Shown: piece by piece, positions 32,302 to 41,447 of the stretch | Layout: each line of letters begins with the position of its first letter | Numbering within the stretch: the stretch's first letter is position 1 | NCBI GenBank assembly: GCA_964472945.1 | Contig: CAYYNM010000002.1 | Coordinates: 1 to 52,021 of the forward strand | Origin: QPIN01 sp964472945 | Lineage (GTDB): Bacteria; Pseudomonadota; Gammaproteobacteria; Methylococcales; Methylomonadaceae | Reading direction: 5' to 3' | DNA: 52,021 bases | Program-made: the position numbers and the translations under genes | Notes under the pieces: model-generated | Database searches by the model: none | What the model saw: only the letters and a program-made list of their open reading frames with translations | Told to the model about the DNA's origin: nothing

Positions 32302-33855
32302 ATGCTTTTTAATTCATATGAGTTCATTTTTCTTTTTCTACCCTTAACGCTACTTGTTTTTTATTTAATAGGCGCGCAAGGATATCATCGAATTGCAATT
32401 GCTTGGTTGGTTGGTGCATCACTCTTCTTTTATAGCTGGTGGAATCCTGCATATCTTGGGCTGATGCTATTCTCAATAATCTTTAACTATAGTATTGGTG
32501 TAGCACTTGGAATTAACCAAAATAGCCCACAGAAAAAATTAATACTGTTTTTGGGCGTTGCAACAAACTTAAGCTTACTTGGATATTTTAAATATGCCAA
32601 TTTTTTTGTAGAAAATATCAACTCATTGAATAGTAATGATTTTAATTTCAATGAAATTATCCTTCCTCTTGCTATTAGCTTCTTCACCTTTCAGCAAATA
32701 GCTTATCTTGTTGACACATACCGAGGAGAGACTAAGGAGTATAATTTTCTCCACTATTGCCTCTTTGTTACATTTTTCCCACAATTAATCGCGGGACCTA
32801 TTGTTCATCATAAGGAGATGTTGCCACAGTTTGCAAAAGATATTGTGTATAGAATGCAAGCTAAAAATTTTTCAATAGGTTTAACTATCTTAGCTATAGG
32901 GCTTTTTAAAAAAGTTGTTCTTGCAGATGGTATATCAATTTATGCAATCCCCGTATTTGATCTTGCTGAAGCAGGTGGGGCGTTAACAATTTTTGAGGCT
33001 TGGGGCGGGGCATTAGCATATAGTTTCCAACTCTATTTTGATTTTTCTGGTTACTCTGATATGGCAATAGGATTAGCTAGAATGTTTGGAATACGCCTTC
33101 CACAAAACTTTAATTCACCTTATAAGGCGACTTCTATTATTGATTTTTGGGGGCGTTGGCATATTACATTGTCTAGATTTCTGCGTGACTACGTATATAT
33201 TCCTCTTGGCGGAAATAGAAAAGGTGAATTTCGTCGCCTTACAAATATATTGTTTACAATGCTGCTGGGTGGTTTATGGCATGGCGCTGGGTGGACTTTT
33301 GTTCTGTGGGGAGGACTACATGGTACTTATCTTGTTATTAATCATATTTGGCGAAAAATATTTAGTTCAAAGATAAAATCTAAGTCTGGTATATTTATTG
33401 CGTGGATATTAACCATGTTTGCTATAGTCATATCTTGGGTTCCTTTTAGGGCAGCAAGTATAGAGGGAGCGAATAATATGTTAATAGCAATGGTTGGGGG
33501 GAATGGCATTTCTTTGCCAGCACGACTTACGGGGAGTATTGGCAATCTAGAACATTGGTTGGTTGAATACGGGGTTACTTATACTAGTGTTTTTTATAAC
33601 GGAGTATTCGACCTGCAAGGAGTAGTATGGATTGTAGTCTTACTTTTAATTTCTGTTTCTTTGCCAAACATACAACAAATTATGTTTCATACTAACTCTG
33701 ATACTGAATGTTTTAAAGGTGAGGTTTCAAAATTACGACATCACTGGATTAAGTGGCAACCATCAAGAGCATGGTCCATATTTACAGCAGTAGTTTTCCT
33801 GATTTCAATTATAAATTTATCAAAAGCGAGTGAGTTTTTATATTTTCAATTTTAA
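32302..33855 (+). CDS. MBOAT-family O-acyltransferase (AlgI/PatA-like)
   Basis: A 517-residue multi-pass membrane protein with the features of AlgI: FNSYEFIFLFLPLTLLVFYL at the start, YFKYANFFVENIN near 95, FPQLIAGPIVHHKEMLPQF near 155, FWGRWHITLSRFLRDYVYIPLGGNRKG near 283, and LGGLWHGAGWTFVLWGGLHG near 320 with the catalytic histidine. Such proteins move acetyl groups across the inner membrane and work with a periplasmic SGNH partner, here the next gene. The product should be an O-acetylated surface glycan. The pair is flanked by direct repeats and a broken wzy copy. Confidence 0.87.
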   Translation: MLFNSYEFIFLFLPLTLLVFYLIGAQGYHRIAIAWLVGASLFFYSWWNPAYLGLMLFSIIFNYSIGVALGINQNSPQKKLILFLGVATNLSLLGYFKYANFFVENINSLNSNDFNFNEIILPLAISFFTFQQIAYLVDTYRGETKEYNFLHYCLFVTFFPQLIAGPIVHHKEMLPQFAKDIVYRMQAKNFSIGLTILAIGLFKKVVLADGISIYAIPVFDLAEAGGALTIFEAWGGALAYSFQLYFDFSGYSDMAIGLARMFGIRLPQNFNSPYKATSIIDFWGRWHITLSRFLRDYVYIPLGGNRKGEFRRLTNILFTMLLGGLWHGAGWTFVLWGGLHGTYLVINHIWRKIFSSKIKSKSGIFIAWILTMFAIVISWVPFRAASIEGANNMLIAMVGGNGISLPARLTGSIGNLEHWLVEYGVTYTSVFYNGVFDLQGVVWIVVLLLISVSLPNIQQIMFHTNSDTECFKGEVSKLRHHWIKWQPSRAWSIFTAVVFLISIINLSKASEFLYFQF

Positions 33856-33894
33856 AATTGAAGAAAATAAATATTTATTTAAAATCTAGCAATT

Positions 33895-34944
33895 ATGAAA
33901 TTTTCGACATACTTAGTAAGCACGATCTCATTAGTTTTTCTTGGGCTTATGATTGTATCAATAACTAATTATACCGTTGATCCAGCTGGTATCTACCATA
34001 AGTATAAGTTTTCAGAAAAGCTTGTTTTGAAATTAGCGTCATCTAAGAATGGATTGATATTTCGTGGTGCCTGGAACAATAGAGATGTTGTCTTAGCCCT
34101 GGCAAAATACTCTGCCGAAACTTCTTGTTATGTAATTGGTAGTAGTCATGTGGGTCATATTGGATCTGCTAGGCAGAAAAAATCACTCACTCATAGTTGC
34201 CCAGATCTGATAAACCTATCAGTGGCAGGAGCTTCATTAGAAGATTATATTGCTCTATCAAGCGCTATCTTAGAAAATAAAAACCAGCCTAAAACTATTG
34301 TTTTTGGAATTGACCCCTGGAGTTTAAATTTTAATCGAGACAAAAGGTGGCTTAGATATAAGGATGAATATGAGTCTTTATCACAAACAATAAGTAATAC
34401 TAACAATAAATATTATATAGAAAACTCATTAATAAAAAATCTAATTAATGCCGAATATTTTATTCGCTCTATTAATAATATTAAATCAACAGATAAAACG
34501 ATTACTGAGGCCCCTGATTTTGATCAAATAGTTGGTTATAACGAACCAGTACGATTACCCGATGGTAGTTCTGTGTACTCTAAAAAGACTATCCAAAAGA
34601 GAAAAGGTCAAGTCGTGACAGGACTCCACCGTTATAAAATTGTTGAAAATGTTTGGTATAGTGAAAATGCTGTTAAGACATTTAATCTTCTCCTGAAGTA
34701 CTTACAACAAAGGTATAAAGTAATATTAGTTTTGGCACCTTACCACCCCGCTATTTGGAAGCATGAAGATCAGCCTATTGTTACTGCAATGAAGGTTATA
34801 GAAGATAAAGTACATGAGATAGCCAAATCTTTAAGCATAAAAGTTCTTGGTTCATATGATCCTGAAATAGTTGGTTGTACAGCAGGAGATTTTATTGATG
34901 ATATGCATTCATCAGCCGATTGTATGATGAAATTAGAAAGATGA
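33895..34944 (+). CDS. AlgJ/PatB-like SGNH O-acetyltransferase partner
   Basis: A 349-residue protein with an N-terminal signal-anchor (residues 5-25) and a periplasmic SGNH-type domain. The nucleophile segment CYVIGSSHVGHIG puts the serine at 83-84, and the C-terminal Asp335 and His338 in FIDDMHSS fit the D-x-x-H part of the triad. It follows the MBOAT gene by 39 bases, the usual two-gene arrangement for glycan O-acetylation. The end CMMKLER-stop is abrupt; a one-base shift would continue through WYNNNQSFNNRE to a stop at 34988, so a recent frameshift at the 3' end is possible. Confidence 0.75.
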   Translation: MKFSTYLVSTISLVFLGLMIVSITNYTVDPAGIYHKYKFSEKLVLKLASSKNGLIFRGAWNNRDVVLALAKYSAETSCYVIGSSHVGHIGSARQKKSLTHSCPDLINLSVAGASLEDYIALSSAILENKNQPKTIVFGIDPWSLNFNRDKRWLRYKDEYESLSQTISNTNNKYYIENSLIKNLINAEYFIRSINNIKSTDKTITEAPDFDQIVGYNEPVRLPDGSSVYSKKTIQKRKGQVVTGLHRYKIVENVWYSENAVKTFNLLLKYLQQRYKVILVLAPYHPAIWKHEDQPIVTAMKVIEDKVHEIAKSLSIKVLGSYDPEIVGCTAGDFIDDMHSSADCMMKLER

Positions 34945-34976
34945 TAATGTGGTATAACAATAATCAATCTTTCAAC

Positions 34977-35000
34977 AATAGAGAGTAATATGTATGGTAT
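34977..35000 (+). repeat. 24-base direct repeat, right copy
   Basis: Matches 31697-31720 at 23 of 24 positions. It contains the ribosome site and ATG of the wzy-like gene and, just before, codons reading FNNRE-stop that echo the end of the 30356 gene, suggesting the two genes were once adjacent. Confidence 0.85.
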
Positions 35001-36169
35001 TAAGTAACAAAGAAGCTTCCACATATAAGTTGTTTATAGCTCTTAATGTTATAGTGATCCTATTTGCGGTTACACTTTTACTCTCCTTATGGAAACCTGG
35101 ATCTGGAGTTGAAAGAGTTGGGAATGTTATATCACTTCTGCTGATATTGCTTTCATTTCTTTTTTATGGAAAATTTAAATTTACCCCTGTTAGAGGCTTT
35201 TTATTTTCAATCAGCATTGCTTTATATGTAGCTCGGCCAGGTATTTTTACAATTGGCGTGCCACTTGTACCATTACTAGGCTTATTTCTATCCACTAAAA
35301 AACATAATTTTGATTTATTCAAAAGAGTGTATATGAAGAGTGCAAAAAAAATATCTGTAGCCACTTTTCTCGTGGTTTATTTGATTCTTTATCTGTCAAA
35401 ACTTAAATTTGGAGGCGGTACCGCTAATTTAGTGTCTATTTTGGCGATATATATTATTGCATTAAATTTAATTTTTTTTCGTGAAGCATTTATTTCTACC
35501 GTTCTTGTTGCCGTAGTGTTTAGTGTTTTATTTACTCCCGGCCCAGTAAGTTATGGCGAATCTCCAACCTTTGGGGTTCCAAATACTCATCAAGGTAATA
35601 GATCGGCTGTTTTTTTATTGCTGTTTTTATTCAGTATAAAACATATAAAGTACTTGTATTCTGTCGTCATCAAAAAAAAATATTTTGTTTGGTTTTCTCT
35701 TGCACTAATCCCTTTCTTTATCTTAATGGTACTAATAATTAGTGATTTTATGCAAAGAGGTAAAATGGCTAATATTTATTCCGATCCGAGGTTTCAATGG
35801 TTTATGCCAATGATTAAATTGCTTGTAAATGAAGGTTTTATTTCATTTTTTGATAATGGATCGGAGATGTTGCGTACTTTAGGTGATGGAAGAAGAAACC
35901 CACATAACTCATTTTTCTATTTATTGTTAGAGCAATATTGGCTTGGGCTATTTAAAATATTAATATTCTTTTTCTCAGTATTCATAATACCTGTTTCAGC
36001 TTGGCTTGCCATAGCTGGTAGAGCATCATTTGATATCTTTTTTCTCCTCGGCCCGCAAGATATTATTTTAGTTGTATTATTTTCTGAGTTTTATAATTTC
36101 AGGTTTAAGAAGGGATATTATTTACCACTTTTAAGTAATAGGAAAAATGATGAAAAAATTAATACATAA
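34994..36169 (+). CDS. wzy: Wzy-like O-antigen/capsule polymerase
   Basis: A 391-residue integral membrane protein with about ten to eleven hydrophobic segments and one large loop at about 250-315. The loop contains SDPRFQWFMPMIKLL and RNPHNSFFYLLLEQYW, the arginine and HN pattern found in Wzy and WaaL-type proteins. No other polymerase candidate exists in the window. It would join repeat units in the periplasm on the undecaprenyl carrier, with Wzz setting length. The ATG has a GAGAG site; another ATG four bases earlier is out of frame. It overlaps the following methyltransferase gene by 23 bases. Wzy proteins are too divergent for a fully firm call; a ligase is the alternative. Confidence 0.68.
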   Translation: MVLSNKEASTYKLFIALNVIVILFAVTLLLSLWKPGSGVERVGNVISLLLILLSFLFYGKFKFTPVRGFLFSISIALYVARPGIFTIGVPLVPLLGLFLSTKKHNFDLFKRVYMKSAKKISVATFLVVYLILYLSKLKFGGGTANLVSILAIYIIALNLIFFREAFISTVLVAVVFSVLFTPGPVSYGESPTFGVPNTHQGNRSAVFLLLFLFSIKHIKYLYSVVIKKKYFVWFSLALIPFFILMVLIISDFMQRGKMANIYSDPRFQWFMPMIKLLVNEGFISFFDNGSEMLRTLGDGRRNPHNSFFYLLLEQYWLGLFKILIFFFSVFIIPVSAWLAIAGRASFDIFFLLGPQDIILVVLFSEFYNFRFKKGYYLPLLSNRKNDEKINT

Positions 36170-36872
36170 AATAAAATTAATAATCAACTCAATTGGTATG
36201 CTCTATCCTCGAATCCTTTGTAAGCTTGAATATGATCATCAGAAATTTTCACAACTAAATGAGCGTCCAGTTGAGTTTAGTTTTGTGTTTAGACAAATTA
36301 CTAAAATTTGGCCTAAAACAGTTTTAGATGTTGGAACAGGGAAAACAGCATTGCCATATATGATGCGTAATTGTGGCTTACTCGTAACTGCAGTTGATAA
36401 TATTAAGGATTACTGGGAATATGGTATGGTCAATCGACATTATCATGTCTTAAATGATGATATTAAGAATACAAAGTTAAATAAAAAATTTGATGTGATT
36501 ACTTGTATTAGCGTTTTAGAGCATATTGATGATCATAGGGCGGCTATGAGTTCGATGTCTAATTTATTAAACCCTGGAGGGCATCTTATATTAACTTGCC
36601 CATATACTGATAATGAGTATATTCCTAATGTTTATGATATTAAAGAGTCCAACGTTAAACAAAAAATTTCGTTTGTTACTCAATCATTTTCTTCTAATGA
36701 AAGGGATAACTGGTTACAAGATAGTAAGTTAGATTTGGTGTGCGATGAATATTGGCAGTTCTTCGAGGGTCGATTTTGGACTTGTGGAGAAATGCTTAGT
36801 AAGCCCAAGCTTGTTAATAAAAATGATAAACATCAAATTTGTTGCATGATGTTTAAGAAGAAAGATGATTAA
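36147..36872 (+). CDS. Class I SAM-dependent methyltransferase
   Basis: A 241-residue methyltransferase with motif I VLDVGTGKTALPYMMR near 61-76, VTAVDNI after it, and motif IV FDVITCISVLEHIDDHRAAM near 115-134, followed by LNPGGHLILTCPY. Type-11 family layout. The start lies inside the end of the polymerase gene; an ATG three bases later is equivalent. Likely methylates a sugar of the repeat or its non-reducing end. No substrate can be named. Confidence 0.8.
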   Translation: MMKKLIHKIKLIINSIGMLYPRILCKLEYDHQKFSQLNERPVEFSFVFRQITKIWPKTVLDVGTGKTALPYMMRNCGLLVTAVDNIKDYWEYGMVNRHYHVLNDDIKNTKLNKKFDVITCISVLEHIDDHRAAMSSMSNLLNPGGHLILTCPYTDNEYIPNVYDIKESNVKQKISFVTQSFSSNERDNWLQDSKLDLVCDEYWQFFEGRFWTCGEMLSKPKLVNKNDKHQICCMMFKKKDD

Positions 36873-36881
36873 TTCAGAATC

Positions 36882-38081
36882 ATGAAAATTGTACTTATTT
36901 CACAGTTTTTCTCTGAAGGTATGGGGTACACAGAGAATATACTTCCAAAATATTTATCAAAGTTAGGTCATGAAGTAATCGTTATCTCTTCAGATCTACA
37001 GGTTTATGGGAATAGCCCAAGCTATACTGATAATTATGCTAGCTTTTTAGGTGACGCGAAGTGTTCTATTGGAGAAAGCCAACAAGATGGCTTTGTATTG
37101 CATCGACTGGAGAGTTATTCAATTGCAGGATATGTAGGTTTAAAAAAATTAAGCTCTCAAATTAAGCGATTACAGCCAGACATTATTCAATTTATTCAGG
37201 TTGCCGGAATAAATAACTTTTCTACTTTACTAAGCCCATTTAAATTGCACTCTGCAGTTTTTACCGAATGTCATCAACACGCTTCGATATCAAAAAACAT
37301 GACTGGCCGGATGAGTGTATCCGTATATGTTAACAAGCTTTGGTACAGAATTAGCAGAACGTTCCCATCCTTCATGTCACATAGAAGGGTTGAGAAATGC
37401 TTTGCAATTACACCCGACTGTGAAGTTGTGGCTAATGAGTTGTATGGTGTTCCTGTTAGGAAAATAGTGCCATTGTCATTAGGTACTGATACGCAATTAT
37501 TTCATGTTTGCACATCCCAAGAAGAAAAAAAACAAAGGAATGAGTTAAGAGTTGAATTAGGTGTAGAAAGTAATCAAATATTGGTTGTCTACACAGGAAG
37601 ATTTAGTGCAAATAAAAATCCATTAATTTTGGCGAAGGCAATTGAAAGTTTGTACATAAAAGATAAAAAATTCACAGCCGTCTTTATTGGATTTGGTGAG
37701 CAAGAGGTTGCAATAAAGGCTTGTAAAGGTTGTCAAGTTATTAATTTTCAGCCACATAATAAATTGGCAGAGTTATATCGATCGGCAGATATTGCTGTGT
37801 GGCCTAGAGAAGAATCGATGTCTATGTTAGATGCAGCAGCATCAGGATTACCACTAATTGTGAGTAATAAAATGGGTGAGTTAGATCGAGTTTCAGGTAA
37901 TGGCTTCACCTATGATGAAGGGAATGTCGATTCACTTGTTGAATCTTTATCTCAATTAGAGGATAAGTCTAAAAGAGACGAAATGTCTAAAATTGGTGTT
38001 GATAAGATGGTTAAATCTTATAGTTGGCTTGCTCATGCTAAAACTAGAATAGAGCACTATCAGGTTGCTGTATCTAAATAA
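36882..38081 (+). CDS. Glycosyltransferase family 4
   Basis: GT-B retaining glycosyltransferase of 399 residues. The N-domain begins IVLISQFFSEGMGYTENILPKYLSKLGHEVIVIS; the C-domain has VVYTGRFSANKNPLILAKAIE near 230, and the donor-site motif PREESMSMLDAAASGLPLIVS near 307, equivalent to the E-x7-E motif of GT4 with the first acidic residue in place. It starts nine bases after the methyltransferase gene with a poor ribosome site, suggesting translational coupling. Donor and acceptor unknown. Confidence 0.82.
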   Translation: MKIVLISQFFSEGMGYTENILPKYLSKLGHEVIVISSDLQVYGNSPSYTDNYASFLGDAKCSIGESQQDGFVLHRLESYSIAGYVGLKKLSSQIKRLQPDIIQFIQVAGINNFSTLLSPFKLHSAVFTECHQHASISKNMTGRMSVSVYVNKLWYRISRTFPSFMSHRRVEKCFAITPDCEVVANELYGVPVRKIVPLSLGTDTQLFHVCTSQEEKKQRNELRVELGVESNQILVVYTGRFSANKNPLILAKAIESLYIKDKKFTAVFIGFGEQEVAIKACKGCQVINFQPHNKLAELYRSADIAVWPREESMSMLDAAASGLPLIVSNKMGELDRVSGNGFTYDEGNVDSLVESLSQLEDKSKRDEMSKIGVDKMVKSYSWLAHAKTRIEHYQVAVSK

Positions 38082-38127
38082 TGTTTAAATTTTTCTGATT
38101 CAAAATATAAAATCTTTTTTAATCTAA

Positions 38128-38229
38128 ATGGAAAAGATGTCTAAATCATATTTTAGAGATGGCTTATTGGGTTGAGAAACAGAGCTTACGCTTGATAGTG
38201 CTATATCTTATGTTGATGGACATGGATGA
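38128..38229 (+). pseudogene. Possible gene remnant in the 257-base gap
   Basis: From ATG at 38128 one frame reads MEKMSKSYFRDGLLG, a stop at 38173, then ETELTLDSAISYVDGHG and a stop at 38227. Both pieces look like protein and lie in one frame, as expected of a decayed gene with a nonsense change. No relative in this window was recognised. Low confidence. Confidence 0.25.
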
Positions 38230-38338
38230 AAATACTTTTAGGTAGATAGCAATAGATACAAGAGGGGAGTTGAATGATAAATGATAGATTTAATAACTTA
38301 ATGGACCTGGTTGTGAAAATCGTAGTTAAGGTTTTAGT

Positions 38339-38959
38339 ATGATTAAAAAAATAGCTCTAATAATTTTAAAAAATATTTCATATTTAAGAATTTTTAAAAA
38401 ACATCATGAGAAATTAAATCTTTGTTCTGGTAATCAAGTTATCGAAGGGTATACCAGTTTAGACTACAATTTTTCTGCTGACCTAACTGTTAATTTAAAT
38501 AGAGGGAGGTTGCCATTTAAATCAAACTCTATGTCTGTGGTTGTTTGCACCTCAGCTATTAATTACTTTACTCGCTCAAGAGGCCAAGAGATAATTGATG
38601 AAGTGTATCGTATCTTAAAAACAGGAGGCGTTACTCGATTTTCATCACAAGATTTAGAATTGATTGCTAATAAATATGTGAATAAAGATACTGAGTTTTT
38701 CTTTCAAAAGCTTTCAAATGGAAATGAAAGGTTTGAAGGGAAAACAATGGGAGATAAGTTTAACTCATGGTTTTATGGTTACAAGGCGCATGCTGGTGGC
38801 TGCAAATATTTCTATGATTTTGAGACTCTTTCTGATCTTTTTATCTGCGCAGGTTTTAAAACAGTTGAAAAAAAAGATTATCTCGATAGCAGGATAGATA
38901 ATATTAAAATGATTGATAATCGCAAAAATCAGATGTTTTTTTTAGAGGCTGTTAAATGA
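38339..38959 (+). CDS. Short SAM-dependent methyltransferase-like protein
   Basis: A 206-residue protein of the kind often labelled class I methyltransferase in glycan loci. It starts its core with KLNLCSGNQVIEGYTSLDYNFSADLTVNL, which corresponds to motif I and the acidic motif II, and has RGRLPFKSNSMSVVVCTSAINYF in the motif IV position and EVYRILKTGGVTRFSSQD. Motif I is weak (CSGN rather than GxGxG), so SAM binding is less certain than in the other methyltransferases. It overlaps the next gene by four bases. Confidence 0.62.
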   Translation: MIKKIALIILKNISYLRIFKKHHEKLNLCSGNQVIEGYTSLDYNFSADLTVNLNRGRLPFKSNSMSVVVCTSAINYFTRSRGQEIIDEVYRILKTGGVTRFSSQDLELIANKYVNKDTEFFFQKLSNGNERFEGKTMGDKFNSWFYGYKAHAGGCKYFYDFETLSDLFICAGFKTVEKKDYLDSRIDNIKMIDNRKNQMFFLEAVK

Positions 38960-40194
38960 GAGTTATAAGGTTTTTTGAAAAAATCCCCTTCGCATATCAA
39001 GTTAAAAGTATATTATTATTTATATCGAGGTTTGGAATTGGTAAGCAGCAGTTAGGTATTTTGTATAAATACATTTCTCCTTCCTTGTTTTCAGAGAATA
39101 AAGATAAAATTCATCTAGATGCAGCAATGACTTGGTTAAAGCATGCTCAAGATATTGATCCAATAGATAGAGGTGTGTCATGTGTGTTTTATTTGCAAAA
39201 AGGTTGGGGTGTCTCATATCCTGAAACGAGCGGTTATATTTTAGCAACTTATCTTGCTTATGCTGAATTTAGCAATGATCCACAATATATAGAACGTGCA
39301 ATAGAAATTGCTGATTGGGAAATAAAAATTCAAGCTCCAAGTGGAGGGGTTTATTCAAATCCAACACCAGGAAATATTGCAGCTTTTAATACTGGCCAAG
39401 TAATATTAGGTTGGTGCTCGATCTATGAGCATACAGGCGAGCAAAAATATCTTGATGCAGCAGTGCGTGCTGGAAATTATTTGAAATTAACACAGGACTT
39501 AGATGGTAACTGGGTAAATGGTAGTTATAGTGGAGCAAGAACTTATGAAGCGAGGGTCGATTGGGCATTACTAAAACTAGCCAAATTAACTGGCGATGAT
39601 GCTTATCGAGATGTAGCAGTGAAAAACTTGAAATGGGTTTTATTACAGCAAAAAGAAAATGGTTGGTTCATGAACTGTGGGTTTAACGATTCTCAACCAA
39701 TTATGCATGTTATTATTTATACCTTACGTGGATTATTAGAATGCGAACTAATTGAAGATGATATTGTTAAAGATATGAGATTAATGGAGGTTGTGAAAAA
39801 AACAGTTAACCAACTATGTGAAGCAGCTAATCAGCAGTTTGTTCATGGCATAGAGGGAATGATGCCAAGTGCATTTAATGAAAAATGGGAAGGTGTAATG
39901 ACTGATTCATGCCTAACTGGCAATGCTCAATTTGTTATTTTACTTTATAGACTTTCACATGTTGTAAAAGACAATACGCTATACCTAAAAACTGCTGACT
40001 TGATTCTTTCTTCGCTTAAAAAAACTCAACATATTGATACTGATCTACAGAATATAAGAGGTGCATTACCAGGAACTTTTCCTATTTATCGCGGCTATCT
40101 TCATGACGCGTATCCAAACTGGGGTACTAAATTCTTTGCCGACGCATTATTAATGAAGATTGGGTATGAGCATCGACTTGTTATTAATGCTTGA
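38956..40194 (+). CDS. Alpha/alpha-toroid (six-hairpin) protein of unknown role
   Basis: A 412-residue soluble protein with repeated helical hairpins: GWGVSYPETSGYILATYLAYAEFS, DPQYIERAIEIADWEIKIQ, FNTGQVILGWCSIYEHTGEQKYLDAAVRAGNYL, and ARVDWALLKLAKLTGDDAYRDVAVKNLKWVL. This is the pattern of alpha/alpha barrels found in family 88-like glycosidases, lyases and the C-domain of glucuronyl C5-epimerases. No signal peptide is clear, though residues 14-27 are hydrophobic. Similar proteins occur in O-antigen loci without a proven function. The ATGA overlap ties it to the methyltransferase upstream. Confidence 0.6.
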   Translation: MRVIRFFEKIPFAYQVKSILLFISRFGIGKQQLGILYKYISPSLFSENKDKIHLDAAMTWLKHAQDIDPIDRGVSCVFYLQKGWGVSYPETSGYILATYLAYAEFSNDPQYIERAIEIADWEIKIQAPSGGVYSNPTPGNIAAFNTGQVILGWCSIYEHTGEQKYLDAAVRAGNYLKLTQDLDGNWVNGSYSGARTYEARVDWALLKLAKLTGDDAYRDVAVKNLKWVLLQQKENGWFMNCGFNDSQPIMHVIIYTLRGLLECELIEDDIVKDMRLMEVVKKTVNQLCEAANQQFVHGIEGMMPSAFNEKWEGVMTDSCLTGNAQFVILLYRLSHVVKDNTLYLKTADLILSSLKKTQHIDTDLQNIRGALPGTFPIYRGYLHDAYPNWGTKFFADALLMKIGYEHRLVINA

Positions 40195-40274
40195 TTTTAA
40201 TGGCCAACATAATAATAGTACGAACTTGGTTTTTGACCATTTAATTGCATGGAATGTAACCTGTAGTAATAAAT

Positions 40275-41426
40275 ATGGATAAATCAAAGTACCGAATTTT
40301 AGCTGTTGGCGTAACATCGAATGAAATAGTAACAGGTTTATCTGTGGCCTTTGATGCTTTTATAGAAGGGTTAGATGAACGTTCAATCGAATATACATTA
40401 GTTGATGCTGGTGTTGGCGCATCAGTTAATAATGCAGGTGTTTTTTCCACTAATCGAATGTTAGGTGTATTTTTAGTTCTTTTTAGAATTTTTAAAGGCT
40501 TAGTTAAAACGGATATTGTTTATGTCACAATGGGTGCATCACGTTTAGGTTTTATTCGCGATTTATTTATTATTTTGATGACAGCCCTATTTAAACGCAG
40601 ACTTGTTTTTCATTTACATGGTGGCGGATATGGCGACTTCTATCAAAGATGTCCTTCGTTATTAAAGTTCATTATTCGGCATACTCTTAATTCTGTCGAC
40701 AAAATAATAGTATTAGGGGATTTACTTCGAAATCAATTTAATTTTCTTTCTGAAAATAATAGACAGAAGATTGTCGTAGTAGCAAATGGTTTACCTATTA
40801 AAGATACTCCAGCACAGGAATTTAAAACTATTTCGGCTGATAAGCCATTAAAATTTTTATACTTATCAAACATGATTCCTTCAAAAGGTTATTTGCAAGT
40901 TTTAGAAGTATGTAAAATATTAAAAATAAATAAAGTTAATTTTGTTTGTGATTTTGCAGGTGAGTTCATGAGTACTGGCTCTGTCAATGACAGCGTAAAT
41001 CCAGATTTAGCGAGAAATCATTTTTTCGATCTCATATCTAAATATGATTTGCGAGATGAAGTTAAATATCATGGAGTAGTTCGAGGTAATGAAAAACAAA
41101 AGCTTTTCAGTGAAACGAATATCTTTCTTCTACCAACTAATTATAGTGGCGAGGGGCAACCGATTAGTATAATTGAAGCTCTCAGTTATAGTGTTCCAGT
41201 CATTGCGACACGTTTTCGTGGTATACCAGAACAGATAGAAGATGGAGAAAATGGTATATTGATAGACTCGGCAAGTCCTTCAGACATAATTGCAGCGATT
41301 GAAAAGATGACGAAAACTAGCCGTGTTTATGAAAAAATGAGCGCCCACGCATACCATGTTTTTAAAGAAAAGTTTACAAGAGAACAATACCTTAATAGGT
41401 TGGTTTCTACAGTTTTAAGTACATAA
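40275..41426 (+). CDS. Glycosyltransferase family 4
   Basis: GT-B enzyme of 383 residues. The N-domain has VYVTMGASRLGFIRDLFIILMTALFKRRLVFHLHGGGYGDFY near 80-120, and the C-domain FLYLSNMIPSKGYLQVLEVCKIL near 193 and the donor-site segment LLPTNYSGEGQPISIIEALSYSVPVIATRFRGIPE near 287 with the E-x7-E pattern. Typical of GT4 enzymes in O-antigen loci. It starts 80 bases after the preceding gene with a poor ribosome site, and the next gene follows after 21 bases. Confidence 0.84.
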   Translation: MDKSKYRILAVGVTSNEIVTGLSVAFDAFIEGLDERSIEYTLVDAGVGASVNNAGVFSTNRMLGVFLVLFRIFKGLVKTDIVYVTMGASRLGFIRDLFIILMTALFKRRLVFHLHGGGYGDFYQRCPSLLKFIIRHTLNSVDKIIVLGDLLRNQFNFLSENNRQKIVVVANGLPIKDTPAQEFKTISADKPLKFLYLSNMIPSKGYLQVLEVCKILKINKVNFVCDFAGEFMSTGSVNDSVNPDLARNHFFDLISKYDLRDEVKYHGVVRGNEKQKLFSETNIFLLPTNYSGEGQPISIIEALSYSVPVIATRFRGIPEQIEDGENGILIDSASPSDIIAAIEKMTKTSRVYEKMSAHAYHVFKEKFTREQYLNRLVSTVLST

Positions 41427-41447
41427 AATAACATTAGGTTATATTTA

